Assembly (NCBI RefSeq): GCF_003572205.1
Contig: NZ_QXNY01000003.1
Coordinates: 124,001-188,000 of the forward strand
Source: Algihabitans albus
GTDB lineage: Bacteria; Pseudomonadota; Alphaproteobacteria; Kiloniellales; DSM-21159
DNA: 64,000 nt
Reading direction: 5' to 3'
The notes below the pieces were generated by a model. That model was not told where the DNA came from. It worked only from the letters and a program-made list of their open reading frames with translations, and ran no database searches. Shown here piece by piece: positions 11,306-20,437 of this stretch (within the stretch, counting starts at the first letter, position 1; each line of letters opens with the position of its first letter). The translations under genes and the position numbers were made by a program.

Positions 11306-12097
11306 TCAATAGAGATGCTGGCCACCGGTGACGAAAACTTCGGTTCCGGTCACGTAAGCGAAGTCACGCGTGCAGAGCCGAAAGACGGCCGCAGCCACTT
11401 CATCGGGCGTGCCCATACGCTGCATCGGAATACGCGGGATGAGGCTTTCATACTCCGGTCCGATCATGCCGGTCTCGATCTCACCCGGCGCCACGGCGTT
11501 GACGCGGATGCCGAGCTGCGCCAACTCCACCGCCAATTCGCGCGTGAGAGCCGAGAGTGCAGCCTTGGAGGTCGAATAGGCCGAACCGGCGAAGGGGTGG
11601 GTCGCATGACCGGCGATCGAGGTGATGTTGACGATACTGCCTTTCCCGCGCCGCAGCGGCACGGCGAAACCACGCGCCAGCGTCAAGGGCGCGAAGAAGT
11701 TCAGTTCGAACACCCAGCGCCAGTCGGCGATGTCTCCGTTCAAGCAGCCCAGCCGTTCCTTAAAAGGCGTTTTCGGGCTGACAGCCGCGTTATTGACCAG
11801 CGCCTGCAGGCCTCGGTCGCCGAGGATCTCGACCGCTTCCGCGATGAAGTCGGCGACACCCGCCGGGTCGGCTAAATCGGCGGTGATGTGATGAGCCCAG
11901 TTTGGATCGCGCTTGCAGGCCTCCGGCACCTCCTCGCGCGAACAAGTAATGATTCGCCAGTTCTCGTGCGAGAAACGCATGACCGTCGCGTGACCGATGC
12001 CCCGACTGGCGCCGGTGAGCACCACGGTCGGCTTCTCTGCACCGTCGCTTTGCGTCTTTTCGAGCGTGAGGCGGTCGGCGGAGATCTGATCGGCCAT
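11306..12097 (-). CDS. SDR-family oxidoreductase
   Basis: 263-residue classical short-chain dehydrogenase/reductase. The NAD(P) turn TGASRGIGHA is at about 28-37, NNAAVS near 103, and the catalytic Tyr-Lys pair in YSTSKAAL near 172-180 follows the conserved serine in IVNITSIAGHA. The end VTGTEVFVTGGQHLY is the typical C-terminal cofactor/substrate region, suggesting a FabG-like fold. The specific substrate is unknown. ATG at 12097 has only a weak ribosome site. It lies between the SLC13 gene and two small unknown genes, all on the minus strand. Confidence 0.9.
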   Translation of the reverse strand: MADQISADRLTLEKTQSDGAEKPTVVLTGASRGIGHATVMRFSHENWRIITCSREEVPEACKRDPNWAHHITADLADPAGVADFIAEAVEILGDRGLQALVNNAAVSPKTPFKERLGCLNGDIADWRWVFELNFFAPLTLARGFAVPLRRGKGSIVNITSIAGHATHPFAGSAYSTSKAALSALTRELAVELAQLGIRVNAVAPGEIETGMIGPEYESLIPRIPMQRMGTPDEVAAAVFRLCTRDFAYVTGTEVFVTGGQHLY

Positions 12098-12235
12098 ACG
12101 GCGCAGTCTAGACCAAATCGCGGTCTAGCGAAATCGCGCCGACAACCCGCCGAACCACGCGGTCCGATCCCCGATCGATCCTACCGAAAACCGAATCTCG
12201 CCTCGAGATTTTGCGCACAACGCCGCTAGGATGGC

Positions 12236-12649
12236 TCAAGAGGCTGCCGCCCCGCCTTGCTTAGCCAACTGAGCCTGTCCGGCCGAGCGAACGGAAACGA
12301 CCTGAAAGGTGCGCATGACGTCGTCCTGTTCGCGCAGCGACACATACTCGCCCTCCACGAAGCGATGACTGTCGAAGCGATACCCAGACTCGTCGACATC
12401 GGGATCGCCCTTGATGTCGTAGTGGAAGGCCCAACTGCGGCCGCGGGTATGGATCAGATGGCCGTACTCGTCGGCCTCGCCTTCCCAGAAACGCCAGACG
12501 TTGCAGTGCTTGCGCTGCTTTCGCCATGCCTCGACATCGATGTGTCCTTCGACGTCTAGCGGTGCAACGAACTCGTAGCCGCGGCTCGGACTGCCATTGG
12601 GAAAGTCGTGATCGCGCGCCAACTCAAGGCGAATCGACATAAGCTTCAT
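12236..12649 (-). CDS. Conserved protein of unknown function (137 aa)
   Basis: 137 residues, soluble, no signal peptide or helix long enough to cross a membrane. It is unusually rich in aromatic residues and His/Asp (HCNVWRFWEGEADEYGHL, SWAFHYDIKGDPDVDESGYR), suggesting a compact beta-rich domain. I do not recognise the family. The start at 12649 (MKLMSIRLELARDHDFPNG) is chosen because a longer version would overlap the upstream 93-residue gene. It is 46 bases downstream of that gene on the same strand, so they are probably cotranscribed and may act together. Confidence 0.72.
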   Translation of the reverse strand: MKLMSIRLELARDHDFPNGSPSRGYEFVAPLDVEGHIDVEAWRKQRKHCNVWRFWEGEADEYGHLIHTRGRSWAFHYDIKGDPDVDESGYRFDSHRFVEGEYVSLREQDDVMRTFQVVSVRSAGQAQLAKQGGAAAS

Positions 12650-12695
12650 GAGCGGATGAGCTCCTGCAAAAACCGATGGGTAGGATCTTGACGAC

Positions 12696-12977
12696 CTAAG
12701 CCGAGGCCTTGGCGACATCGACGTCAGGGTGCGTCTCGACGAAGTGGCGCAAGACCAAACGCAACTTCAACGCATGCTTATAATCCTGACGACCTTCGGC
12801 CGCAGCAATATCCTCAAGAATCATGCGTTTGAGCAGCGGCACACCGTCGGGCGAATGCACCAGATAGTTGCCAAGCTCTGCCGCCACGATCTCGGGGCAG
12901 TGCTCATGCTCGACGATCGCGTCGATCTCGTCTTCCGTGAGGTCCGATAAGGCGATCACATCATCTAGCGTCAACAT
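12696..12977 (-). CDS. Conserved small protein of unknown function (93 aa)
   Basis: 93 residues, predicted mostly helical and acidic: MLTLDDVIALSDLTEDEIDAI is followed by a HEHCPEIVAAELGNYLV segment and a C-terminal helix with KHALKLRLVLRHFVETHPD. No transmembrane segment or known motif; a His-x-His-Cys cluster at about residues 24-27 could bind metal (inference). A strong ribosome site GGAGG lies 10 bases before the ATG. It follows the universal stress protein gene on the same strand after 143 bases and precedes the 137-residue unknown gene. Confidence 0.75.
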   Translation of the reverse strand: MLTLDDVIALSDLTEDEIDAIVEHEHCPEIVAAELGNYLVHSPDGVPLLKRMILEDIAAAEGRQDYKHALKLRLVLRHFVETHPDVDVAKASA

Positions 12978-13120
12978 GGCTTTTCCTCCAAGAGCCGCCG
13001 GTCAGGCGGCGTCGACGCGTCCAGGGGCGGCGCTCTTTGCGGCGGCGCCACCTCCAGGTCACGGCAGGTTTCTTACTTCGTCATCGGCACTCCAGTGCGC
13101 ACGATCCAGGTCGCGATCGT

Positions 13121-14002
13121 TTAGTGCGCCATCAGGACCGGCAGGCTGGTGTGGGTAAGCACCTCTCGGGTCGCGCCACCGAGCACGAACTCACGCAGCC
13201 GGCTGTGACCGTAGGCCCCCATTACCAAAAGATTTGCACCGGCCTCCGCGGCGGTGGTCAACAGCGTGTCCCCGGCACCGTCCGTCAGCGCGACCTCGCG
13301 TGCCCTGGCATCGACGCCATGCAAGGTAAGCCACGCCACCGCGGTGTGCGGATCGTGGGCGTTACCTTCGGGTGGTTTTTCACCGCCGTTCAAATGAACG
13401 ACCTCCACGGCTTCAGCGCCGGCCAACAGCGGCAGAGCAGCCGTTACCGCCCGCGCGCACTCGCGCTGGCCGGTCCAGCCAACCACCATTTTGCTTCCTA
13501 TCGCGCCTTCGTATCCAGGCGGAACAACCAGGACCGGGCGACCGGCCTCGAAAAGCGCGGCCTCCAACGCCGGCGCATAGGCCCCATCGCTCTCGGCGTC
13601 GGGCCGTCCGGCGATCACCAGATCGAACACCAGTGCGCGCTGAGCCGTTTCGCTTTCCTCACGCCCCGTCACGCTGCGCCAGGCGAACACGAACTTGCCC
13701 GCCTCCGCCTTGCCATTGGCCTGAAGCGGTTGCGCATCGACGCCGCGGCACGCGTCTTCATAGGCCGTACGCGCGACCTTGGCATGATCCTCCACGCTGC
13801 GCCGCAGATCAGCCGAAATCTGCTCGACCATGGCGCCGGACATACCTTCGCCCACCAGCGGAATGGAACTGTCCGGGTCGAGTTGAACGTGCAACGCCTC
13901 CACATAGGCGTCGTAGCGCCGACCGATCTGCACAGCCGCAGCAAGCACCGCAGAACTGGCGGGACCGCCATCGACAACGGCGAGCAGCGATGAAATGGAC
14001 AT
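13121..14002 (-). CDS. Universal stress protein, tandem UspA domains
   Basis: 293 residues with a degenerate N-terminal Usp domain (about 1-140) and a better conserved C-terminal one ending LLVMGAYGHSRLREFVLGGA, matching the ATP-binding G-2x-G-9x-G pattern, with Gly rather than Ser/Thr after it. The start at 14002 (MSISSLLAVVDGGPASSAVL) was chosen because it opens directly into the domain and has AGAGGG upstream; a 34-codon longer reading lacks support. UspA proteins help survival under starvation and low oxygen. An exact FNR/FixK-type box lies at 14104-14117, about 100 bases upstream, so oxygen-responsive control is likely. Confidence 0.92.
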   Translation of the reverse strand: MSISSLLAVVDGGPASSAVLAAAVQIGRRYDAYVEALHVQLDPDSSIPLVGEGMSGAMVEQISADLRRSVEDHAKVARTAYEDACRGVDAQPLQANGKAEAGKFVFAWRSVTGREESETAQRALVFDLVIAGRPDAESDGAYAPALEAALFEAGRPVLVVPPGYEGAIGSKMVVGWTGQRECARAVTAALPLLAGAEAVEVVHLNGGEKPPEGNAHDPHTAVAWLTLHGVDARAREVALTDGAGDTLLTTAAEAGANLLVMGAYGHSRLREFVLGGATREVLTHTSLPVLMAH

Positions 14003-14103
14003 AAACCGTAACCCTCTAGCAGCCTTCCATCCGCCTCTATGTCCGCCACCACGGGAAGAGGCAGAGCTTGCCAGCAAGATCCGTGTGCTGGCCAGACAGG
14101 GCA

Positions 14104-14117
14104 TTGATGTGCGTCAA
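14104..14117 (-). promoter_or_regulatory. FNR/FixK-type box upstream of the universal stress gene
   Basis: On the minus strand the sequence is TTGACGCACATCAA, an exact match to the TTGA-N6-TCAA palindrome bound by FNR/FixK/Anr regulators. Its centre is about 108 bases from the usp start codon, leaving room for a promoter with the box near -41.5 and a leader of roughly 65 bases. The matching -10 (GATCTT) is weak. Confidence 0.62.
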
Positions 14118-14229
14118 CGAACCAACTGACGGGCTCAGATGAATGGCGACAGATAGGCGAAGTGGGACCGGTAGAGCGGCAAGTACCGGCAGAGATCGAC
14201 AGCAAGCCGAACTCAGGACCGTTCGGACC

Positions 14230-15165
14230 TCAGGTTCCGTACTGCGGCGTCTCTTCGGCCAGGACATGCGGATCCTGATGGATGATCACCTCAGCGTCTG
14301 GAAAGGCCGTCTGCAGCTCGGCCTCGACAGCCTCCGCGATCGCGTGAGCACGGTAGAGAGTCATGCCGCCATCGAGTTCCAGATGGAGTTGGATGAAGGT
14401 GCGCGGCCCCGACGTCCGGGTCTTCAGATCGTGCACGCCCAGGACCTCGCTGTAGCCGCGGACCACTTGGAGAATCCGCTCCCGTTCCTCAGGAGGCAGC
14501 TCCCGGTCCATCAACATGCCGAGTGCATCGCGCCCGATCCGATAGGCGCTGTAGAGAATGTAGCAGGCCACGCCCAGACCGATCAGCGGATCGGCCCGCA
14601 GCAGACCGAACTCACTGGCCAGCACCAGTGCGGCGATCACCGCCGCGTTCATCAGCAGATCTGAAAAGTAGTGCAAGGAATCGGCGGCGATCGCACTGGA
14701 TCCGGTCCGCCTCACGACATAGCGCTGGAAGCGGACCAAGGCGAAGGTCAAAGCGATAGAGAAGACCATCACAGCGACGCCGAGCCTGCCGTGCTCAACG
14801 GCTTCGGGCCGAACCAACCGGTGAATGACCTCGAAGGCAAGCAAAACGGCTGAGCCCGCGATCAAGCCGGACTGCAGCAAAGCCGCCAGCGGCTCGGCCT
14901 TTCCGTGGCCGAAGCGATGCTCTTGGTCAGCCGGGACCAGTGCCTGACGAACCGCGAGCAAGGTCACCAGGGACGCCGCCACATCGAGTAGGGAGTCTAC
15001 AAGACTGGACAACATACTGACGGAATCCGTCAGCCACCAGGCACCCAGCTTGACGACGATCAGGACGGAGGCGGTCGCGACCGAAGCGTAGGTCGCAAGC
15101 TTCATCAAGCGGCCGGCGCGGCGTGCATCGAGACGTTGCGGCTTGGCTGTTGCGGGCTCGGGCAT
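14230..15165 (-). CDS. fieF: Cation diffusion facilitator FieF
   Basis: 311-residue cation diffusion facilitator, very like ferrous iron/zinc efflux protein FieF. Metal-site residues are visible in TM2 (LSSLVDSLLDVAASLVTL) and TM5 (DSLHYFSDLLMNAAVI), and HRFGHGKAEPLAAL lies between TM2 and TM3. The C-terminal cytoplasmic domain contains HDLKTRTSGPRTFIQLHLEL and ends near IIHQDPHVL. It exports divalent metals in exchange for protons. The start at 15165 (MPEPATAKPQRL) has AGGGAAGG upstream; the longer frame overlaps pdxH. It follows pdxH closely and may be cotranscribed with it. Confidence 0.93.
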   Translation of the reverse strand: MPEPATAKPQRLDARRAGRLMKLATYASVATASVLIVVKLGAWWLTDSVSMLSSLVDSLLDVAASLVTLLAVRQALVPADQEHRFGHGKAEPLAALLQSGLIAGSAVLLAFEVIHRLVRPEAVEHGRLGVAVMVFSIALTFALVRFQRYVVRRTGSSAIAADSLHYFSDLLMNAAVIAALVLASEFGLLRADPLIGLGVACYILYSAYRIGRDALGMLMDRELPPEERERILQVVRGYSEVLGVHDLKTRTSGPRTFIQLHLELDGGMTLYRAHAIAEAVEAELQTAFPDAEVIIHQDPHVLAEETPQYGT

Positions 15166-15178
15166 CGGACAGCCTTCC

Positions 15179-15781
15179 CTAGGGATAGAGCCGTTCCGTC
15201 CGCCAGCCGGTCGGGCTCTCGGACTCCCGATAATACACGAGCCGGTCATGCAGGCGGAACGCACCGTCTTTCCAAAACTCGATCAACCGGGGCGTCACTC
15301 GGAAACCGGACCAATGCGGCGGACGGGGAACCGTACCGAGACCGTACTTCGCGGCATATTGTGCGACGCGCTTCTCCAAGGCATGGCGGCTTTCCAAGGG
15401 GCGCGACTGCTGCGAGGCCCAGGCACCGATCTGGCTCTGTTTCGCCCTGCTCGCGAAGTAGGCGTCGGCTTCTTCGGAACCGACCTGCGCCACCTCACCC
15501 TCGACGCGAACTTGCCGCCGCAGGGATTTCCAATGAAACAGGAGAGCGGCCTTGGGGTGCGAAAGGATTTGCGTGCCCTTGCGGCTCTCGTAGTTCGTAT
15601 AGAAAACGAACCCGCCGTCGCTCACATCCTTCAACAGCACCATCCGCTGGGCCGGCATGCCGTCAGGCCCGACGGTCGCAAGAGCCATCGCATTAGGATC
15701 GTTGACTTCTTGGGACTTAGCTTCCTCCAGCCAAGCCTCAAAGAGGCCAAAAGGATCTTCTTGTGGGTCGGGAGCGAACAT
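15179..15781 (-). CDS. pdxH: Pyridoxamine 5'-phosphate oxidase
   Basis: 200-residue FMN-dependent oxidase that makes pyridoxal 5'-phosphate, the last step of vitamin B6 synthesis and salvage. Recognisable stretches are [21 protein letters not shown] near 30-50, [16 protein letters not shown] (FMN/PLP binding), [16 protein letters not shown], and the C-terminal [17 protein letters not shown] and RLVYYRE. It ends GWRTERLYP, the typical conserved C terminus, at family length. The ATG at 15781 opens in [18 protein letters not shown]. The fieF start lies 13 bases past its stop. Confidence 0.96.
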   Translation of the reverse strand: MFAPDPQEDPFGLFEAWLEEAKSQEVNDPNAMALATVGPDGMPAQRMVLLKDVSDGGFVFYTNYESRKGTQILSHPKAALLFHWKSLRRQVRVEGEVAQVGSEEADAYFASRAKQSQIGAWASQQSRPLESRHALEKRVAQYAAKYGLGTVPRPPHWSGFRVTPRLIEFWKDGAFRLHDRLVYYRESESPTGWRTERLYP

Positions 15782-15998
15782 GCAGCCTGTACTTTCCGGC
15801 GAAGACTTTGCGAAACATGAAAGGGATCATAGACGGGGATGACCCCTCCGGGTGATTCGTACAATCGGCGGAGTGATGCCGGCAGATCGACGTCGGCAGC
15901 GCGACGCCGGATGAAGAGTATAGACGGCAGAAAGCCTGCTCCAACCCTTTGGGGGGCAAGGCAGACACGTCAAGAGAGCAGAACGAGAGGCAAGCTCA

Positions 15999-16481
15999 AT
16001 GATGCGCAAACTGGCAATCATCGCAGTCGCGGCCCTGTCCCTGGGTCTGGCCGGCTGCGCCAACGACGGCAGTGGCCCCGGCACCAAGCAGGTGGTGGGT
16101 GCGCTGGGCGGCGCCGCGCTCGGCGGCCTGGTCGGCTCGCAGATCGGCGGCGGCACCGGCCAGCTGATCGCTACGGCTGCCGGCACCGCGATCGGCGCCT
16201 TGGTCGGATCGGAGATCGGCCGAGGTCTCGACGATGTCGACCGCATGCGGGCCTCACAGGCTCAGCAGCAGGCGAGCAACGCACCGATCGGCGAAACGAT
16301 TTCGTGGAACAACCCGAATTCCGGCAACCAGGGCACCTACACCGCGACCCGCGATGGTTACAGCCAAAGCGGCCGTTACTGTCGCGAATTCCAGGAAACC
16401 ATCACCGTCGACGGTCGGACAGAAACCGGCACGGGCGTCGCCTGCCGCCGTACTGACGGGACTTGGGAGATTATGAGCTGA
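15999..16481 (+). CDS. Glycine-zipper lipoprotein, 17-kDa surface antigen-like
   Basis: 160 residues with a lipoprotein signal peptide ending LSLGLAGC, so the cysteine near residue 20 should be lipidated. Next comes a glycine-zipper 2TM-like segment (VVGALGGAALGGLVGSQIGG, then GTAIGALVGSEIGRGLD). The C-terminal domain (SGNQGTYTATRDGYSQSGRY, then CREFQETITVDGRTETGTGV) is typical of the rickettsial 17-kDa antigen family. Probably an outer-membrane structural or barrier lipoprotein; exact role unknown. ATG at 15999, or the adjacent ATG at 16002. A strong terminator follows at 16510. Confidence 0.9.
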   Translation: MMRKLAIIAVAALSLGLAGCANDGSGPGTKQVVGALGGAALGGLVGSQIGGGTGQLIATAAGTAIGALVGSEIGRGLDDVDRMRASQAQQQASNAPIGETISWNNPNSGNQGTYTATRDGYSQSGRYCREFQETITVDGRTETGTGVACRRTDGTWEIMS

Positions 16482-16509
16482 TCTTCAGGATCCGACGAAG
16501 TGCGGGGCC

Positions 16510-16544
16510 AGGGCGCCGGTTCAAGCGGGATCGGCGCCCTTTTC
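16510..16544 (+). terminator. Rho-independent terminator
   Basis: AGGGCGCC (16510-16517) pairs perfectly with GGCGCCCT (16533-16540) around a 15-base loop and is followed by TTTCCC, giving a run of four T counting the stem end. It sits 28 bases after the lipoprotein stop and before cbpA, so the two genes are likely separate transcripts. Confidence 0.75.
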
Positions 16545-16629
16545 CCATCGTCTCCCTTGTGGAAAGCCATCACGTTACCCACTAGATAGAACCCTGAAGA
16601 GCTTGATCTGACGGGACGATTCGCCGCCG

Positions 16630-17565
16630 ATGCGCGATCCATACCAGGTGCTGGGCGTTAACCGCGACGCCAGCCAAGACGAGATCAAAACGGCCTATCG
16701 CAAGCTGGCTAAGGAACTGCATCCGGACCTCAATCCGGGCAATGCCGAAGTCGAGCAACGCTTCAAAGACGTCTCTCAGGCCTATGGAGTCCTGAGCGAT
16801 GCGGACAAGCGGAAGCGTTTCGATGCCGGCGAAATCGATGCCAGCGGCCAGGAAAATCCGCAGCGCGGCTTTTATCGCAGTTACGCCGAGGCGGCTGGCA
16901 CGGGAGGCGACAAGTACAGTCGTTTCGCCTTCGACCAGGACTTTTCGGCGGACGAGATCTTCTCCGACCTATTCGGCGGCAGCTTTCGACGCAGCGACGG
17001 CGGCGGCGGCAATCGTGCGCGCCAGCGTGGCGCCGACGTGCACTACGCGGTGCCGGTCGGCTTCCTCGAGGCAGCGACGGGTGTGCGCAAACGCATCCAG
17101 TTGTCCGACGGCAAGACGCTGGACGTGGCGATCCCCGAAGGCATGGAGAACGGCCAGACCTTGCGGCTCAAAGGCAAAGGACGCCTGGGCTTCAACGGCG
17201 GCCCGGAGGGCGACGCCTATCTGGAGGTGCAAATCGAGCCGCACGCCTTCTTCACACGCAAGGACAACGACGTGCACCTGGAGGTGCCGGTGACCCTGGC
17301 GGAGGCCTTGAAAGGCGCCCAGATCGAGGTTCCCACTGTCCATGGCAAGGTCGCCATGAAAGTACCCGCCGGGGCTAATAGCGGCACGGCTCTGAGACTG
17401 AAGGGCAAGGGTATCAAGGACCGCAAGTCGGGCCTCTACGGCGACCAGTACGTCAAGCTCAAGGTGGTCCTACCCGACGCGCCCGGCGACGATCTGGTCG
17501 ACTTCGTCGTCGAGTGGTCGGAAAAGAACCCTTACGATCCCCGCCGAAAGGCAGGACTCGCCTGA
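16630..17565 (+). CDS. cbpA: DnaJ-like co-chaperone CbpA
   Basis: 311 residues: an N-terminal J domain (residues 1-70, [20 protein letters not shown]) with the HPD motif in [10 protein letters not shown], a Gly/Ser-rich linker, and two C-terminal DnaJ substrate-binding domains (from about 135, with [19 protein letters not shown] and [20 protein letters not shown]). No zinc-finger cysteines, which separates it from DnaJ and matches CbpA. It stimulates Hsp70 and binds curved DNA in enteric bacteria. cbpM follows 73 bases downstream and encodes its modulator, supporting the call. Confidence 0.94.
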   Translation: MRDPYQVLGVNRDASQDEIKTAYRKLAKELHPDLNPGNAEVEQRFKDVSQAYGVLSDADKRKRFDAGEIDASGQENPQRGFYRSYAEAAGTGGDKYSRFAFDQDFSADEIFSDLFGGSFRRSDGGGGNRARQRGADVHYAVPVGFLEAATGVRKRIQLSDGKTLDVAIPEGMENGQTLRLKGKGRLGFNGGPEGDAYLEVQIEPHAFFTRKDNDVHLEVPVTLAEALKGAQIEVPTVHGKVAMKVPAGANSGTALRLKGKGIKDRKSGLYGDQYVKLKVVLPDAPGDDLVDFVVEWSEKNPYDPRRKAGLA

Positions 17566-17638
17566 GAGGCTCTTTGCGATTGGTCTCTTCCGTCCCGCCC
17601 TCAACACGGCCGTTCCGAACCACGCAAGGAGGTCCGCC

Positions 17639-17983
17639 ATGCTGATGACGCTCGCCGAGGTGGTCACCCGCATCGATGCCGCAGGCCTTACGATCACCCA
17701 GACGCAGCTCGTCTATTTCGCCGAACAGCAGTGGGTCCGCGCGCGCCAGGAAGAGGGGGCCTGGTACTTCGACGAACAGGATGCCGCCCGTGCCCAGCTG
17801 ATCTGCGAAATGCGCGAGGACATGGCGATCAACGACGAGGCCATGCCGCTAGTTCTGCGCCTGTTGGACCAAGTCTACGCTTTACGTGGCGTGATTGGTG
17901 AAATGCAGCAGGTCCTCGGTCAGCTTCCGGCCGAAGAGCGCGCGGAAATCGAGGAAAAGCTGCGAGCGGCGCTGGACGGCTAG
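17639..17983 (+). CDS. cbpM: Chaperone modulator CbpM
   Basis: 114 residues, MerR-like winged-helix N-terminal half (LAEVVTRIDAAGLTITQTQL, then VYFAEQQWVRARQEEGAWYF, then DEQDAARAQLI) and a helical C-terminal half with LVLRLLDQVYALRGVIGEMQ. CbpM binds the J domain of CbpA and blocks its co-chaperone and DNA-binding activity. A consensus ribosome site AAGGAGG lies 7 bases before the ATG at 17639. Position directly after cbpA is the normal arrangement. Confidence 0.9.
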   Translation: MLMTLAEVVTRIDAAGLTITQTQLVYFAEQQWVRARQEEGAWYFDEQDAARAQLICEMREDMAINDEAMPLVLRLLDQVYALRGVIGEMQQVLGQLPAEERAEIEEKLRAALDG

Positions 17984-18018
17984 ACCAAGCTGGCGTTTTA
18001 AGGACTTACTGAAGAATT

Positions 18019-19368
18019 CTATCGATCCTCGGCGTCCTCGGGCGGTTGGCTGTCCTCATCCATCGCCTCCAGCACCTCGGCCACGGAGATGACGGCAAGA
18101 TCGCGGCTGTGGTCGGCCCAGCGTTGAGCCGCACGACCGGCGGCACCGGGCCAGCGGCGTTTCGGGCTCGGCTCGATCTTCAGAGCTTGCTGCAAATCGC
18201 CGAAACTCAAGTGACGCAAGTCACGCGCGAGCAAAATGCGGCTTCGGTTGGCGCGTTCCAGGATACCGGCCTTCCTCAGCTGGGAAATCAGCAGATCCAC
18301 CTCGGCAGGGGTTGCCGGCAAGCCACGGTGAAGCCGCCCTTGCGAAAGCCGCCGTCCTTCTTCCCCCGCGGCCTTGAGGCGTTCCAGCACGGCGAGGCCG
18401 AGCGCCAGTTTCTCCCCGGGATCCATAAGAATTGCACTTGGCGAATCGCTGTAGCGCCACTCGGGCAGGGCTGCTGCCGTTTCGGCCCCCAGCAAAACAA
18501 CGGTCCAAGCCAGATAGAGCCAGAGGAGAAAGATCGGAAGCGCCGCCAAGGCCCCATAAAGAGCTTCGTAGGTTGGGAAATTCACAATGTAGAGGCCAAA
18601 GCTGTACTTCAGCAGTTCGAGCAGAAGTGCCGCCGCCAATCCGCCTGCAAGGGCATGCCGCACGGCGACACGGCGATGCGGCACCACGAGGTAGATCACC
18701 CCGAAACCAAGGGTGGCCAGAATGATTGCGACGAAACGGGACGCCACGATGGCACCGCCGGTCAGGCCGCCGACCAGTTCCATCTGCGCCAAAGCGTAAA
18801 CGTAGGATGAGAGAGAGAAAGAGGCGCCGATCAGCATCGGGCCCAGGGTCAGCATCGCCCAGTAGATCAGAAACCTCAGGGTGGCGCTGCGCGGTTGTGC
18901 TTCACGGAAGATCTTGCTCAGCACCGCGTCGATATTGCTGAGCAATAGCACGGCGGTCAGCGCCAGGCCGATCACGCCCGGTCCCGTCAGCCTCGATGCA
19001 TTCTCGAGAAACTCGTCGTAGTAGTCGCCGATATCGACCCCGCTGCCAGGCGGGAAGATGGCATAGGCAGCCTCGCGCAATTGGTCCCGCGCCGCGTCGA
19101 AGGCGGGAAAAGCGGCCAGAATGGCGAGTGCGATGGCGATCAACGGCACCAAGGCCAAGAGCGAGGTGTAGCTGAGCCCGGCCGCCAGACGGAAGCCGTC
19201 GTCCCCCAAGAACCGCAAGACCACAAAACGCACGAAGTTGAAGGCAACGAGCCTCGCGCGCAGGACTTTCGGAGGCGCCAAGGATTGCTGCGGCCCTGTC
19301 GGTGGCTTTTGCGCGGTTACGGCCATCGTGACAGAGAGCATAGCGCAACGGCCGAAGTCCCGCGCCAC
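18019..19368 (-). CDS. YihY/virulence factor BrkB family membrane protein
   Basis: Up to 449 residues. After about 45 polar residues come six transmembrane helices typical of YihY (YTSLLALVPLIAIALAILAA; GLALTAVLLLSNIDAVLSKI; ALYGALAALPIFLLWLYLAW), then a soluble C-terminal domain of about 130 residues with winged-helix-like helices (SQGRLHRGLPATPAEVDLLI). Family function is not settled. Start is uncertain: GTG at 19368, ATG at 19341 and ATG at 19326 are all in frame and none has a good ribosome site. It converges on cbpM, 35 bases apart. Confidence 0.88.
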   Translation of the reverse strand: MARDFGRCAMLSVTMAVTAQKPPTGPQQSLAPPKVLRARLVAFNFVRFVVLRFLGDDGFRLAAGLSYTSLLALVPLIAIALAILAAFPAFDAARDQLREAAYAIFPPGSGVDIGDYYDEFLENASRLTGPGVIGLALTAVLLLSNIDAVLSKIFREAQPRSATLRFLIYWAMLTLGPMLIGASFSLSSYVYALAQMELVGGLTGGAIVASRFVAIILATLGFGVIYLVVPHRRVAVRHALAGGLAAALLLELLKYSFGLYIVNFPTYEALYGALAALPIFLLWLYLAWTVVLLGAETAAALPEWRYSDSPSAILMDPGEKLALGLAVLERLKAAGEEGRRLSQGRLHRGLPATPAEVDLLISQLRKAGILERANRSRILLARDLRHLSFGDLQQALKIEPSPKRRWPGAAGRAAQRWADHSRDLAVISVAEVLEAMDEDSQPPEDAEDR

Positions 19369-19569
19369 GGAATTCCCGGCGGGAAAAGCGGCTTCGAGGC
19401 CGGGCGAATCGGCTGGTTCGCCCGCCTTTGACCTGTAAGTGCCATAGTGTAGGATGCGCCGCCGCTGGGCTGCGGGGCCGACTCGGACCCGCCGTCGGCG
19501 GCCATTTCATTCCAGCCGATGTAGTGCCTGCAACGGCTCCGCAATCGGGCATCCAGTATCGGGAAGAGC

Positions 19570-20409
19570 ATGTCGGATTCGCCTGCGTTAATGAGCGGCA
19601 AACGCGGTCTTGTCATGGGGGTCGCCAACGATCGCTCCATTGCCTGGGGTATAGCCCAGGCCGTACGCGCCCAGGGCGCGGAATTGGCCTTTACCTACCA
19701 GGGCGAGGCGCTGGAGAAGCGCGTGCGCCCACTAGCTGCCAGTGCCGGCAGCGATCTGGTGCTGCCTTGCGACGTCAGCGACGACGCCTCGATCGATTCC
19801 GTTTTCACGGTCCTCGAGGAAAAATGGGGTCAGATCGACTTCCTGGTCCACGCCATCGCCTATGCCGACAAGGAAGAGCTAAAGGGTAAGTATCTGGCGA
19901 CCACGCGCGATAACTTCGTCAAGTCGCTCGACATCTCCTGCTATTCCTTCACCGCCATCGCCCAGCGTGCTGCCCCCTTGATGTCGGACGGCGGCAGCCT
20001 GCTGACGCTCAGCTACTATGGTGCCGAGCGCGTGATGCCGCACTACAACGTCATGGGCGTGGCCAAGGCCGCGCTCGAAGCCTCAGTCCGCTATCTGGCC
20101 TCAGACCTGGGAGGATCGGGGATCCGCGTGAACGCCATCTCCGCCGGTCCCATCAAGACTCTAGCTGCCTCGGGCATTGGCGATTTCCGCTATATTCTGA
20201 AATGGAACGAGTACAATTCGCCACTGCGCCGCAACGTCACCCAGGAACAGGTCGGCGGTGCAGCGCTTTACATGTTGTCGAGTCTTTCGGGTGGGGTCAC
20301 GGGCGAGATCCACCACGTGGATTCCGGCTATCATACGGTCGGCATGATGGCCGTCGAGGCAGCACCGCAGATTCGCGATCTGCTCGAAGGCTTCAAGAGT
20401 CAGGGCTGA
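19570..20409 (+). CDS. fabI: Enoyl-[acyl-carrier-protein] reductase (NADH) FabI
   Basis: 279-residue divergent SDR catalysing the last reduction of each fatty-acid elongation cycle. The cofactor loop [13 protein letters not shown] is at 17-29. Catalytic Tyr159 and Lys166 lie in [19 protein letters not shown], with Tyr149 in the equivalent of the first conserved tyrosine. [18 protein letters not shown] covers the flexible substrate loop. Family length is normal. aroC begins 28 bases after its stop on the same strand, so the two probably share a transcript. Confidence 0.97.
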   Translation: MSDSPALMSGKRGLVMGVANDRSIAWGIAQAVRAQGAELAFTYQGEALEKRVRPLAASAGSDLVLPCDVSDDASIDSVFTVLEEKWGQIDFLVHAIAYADKEELKGKYLATTRDNFVKSLDISCYSFTAIAQRAAPLMSDGGSLLTLSYYGAERVMPHYNVMGVAKAALEASVRYLASDLGGSGIRVNAISAGPIKTLAASGIGDFRYILKWNEYNSPLRRNVTQEQVGGAALYMLSSLSGGVTGEIHHVDSGYHTVGMMAVEAAPQIRDLLEGFKSQG

Positions 20410-20437
20410 GGCCCGGGTCTAGAGAGGTTGCAGCGAC

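Noticed and set aside
12990-13020. GCCGCC-GGTCA-GGCGGC hairpin before the 93-residue gene as a terminator
   Set aside because: No T-run follows on either strand; it may be chance in GC-rich sequence.
16510-16544. tRNA-like TTCAAGCGGGATC sequence
   Set aside because: It is only the loop of the terminator hairpin; no acceptor, D or anticodon stem is present. No tRNA gene was found in the window.
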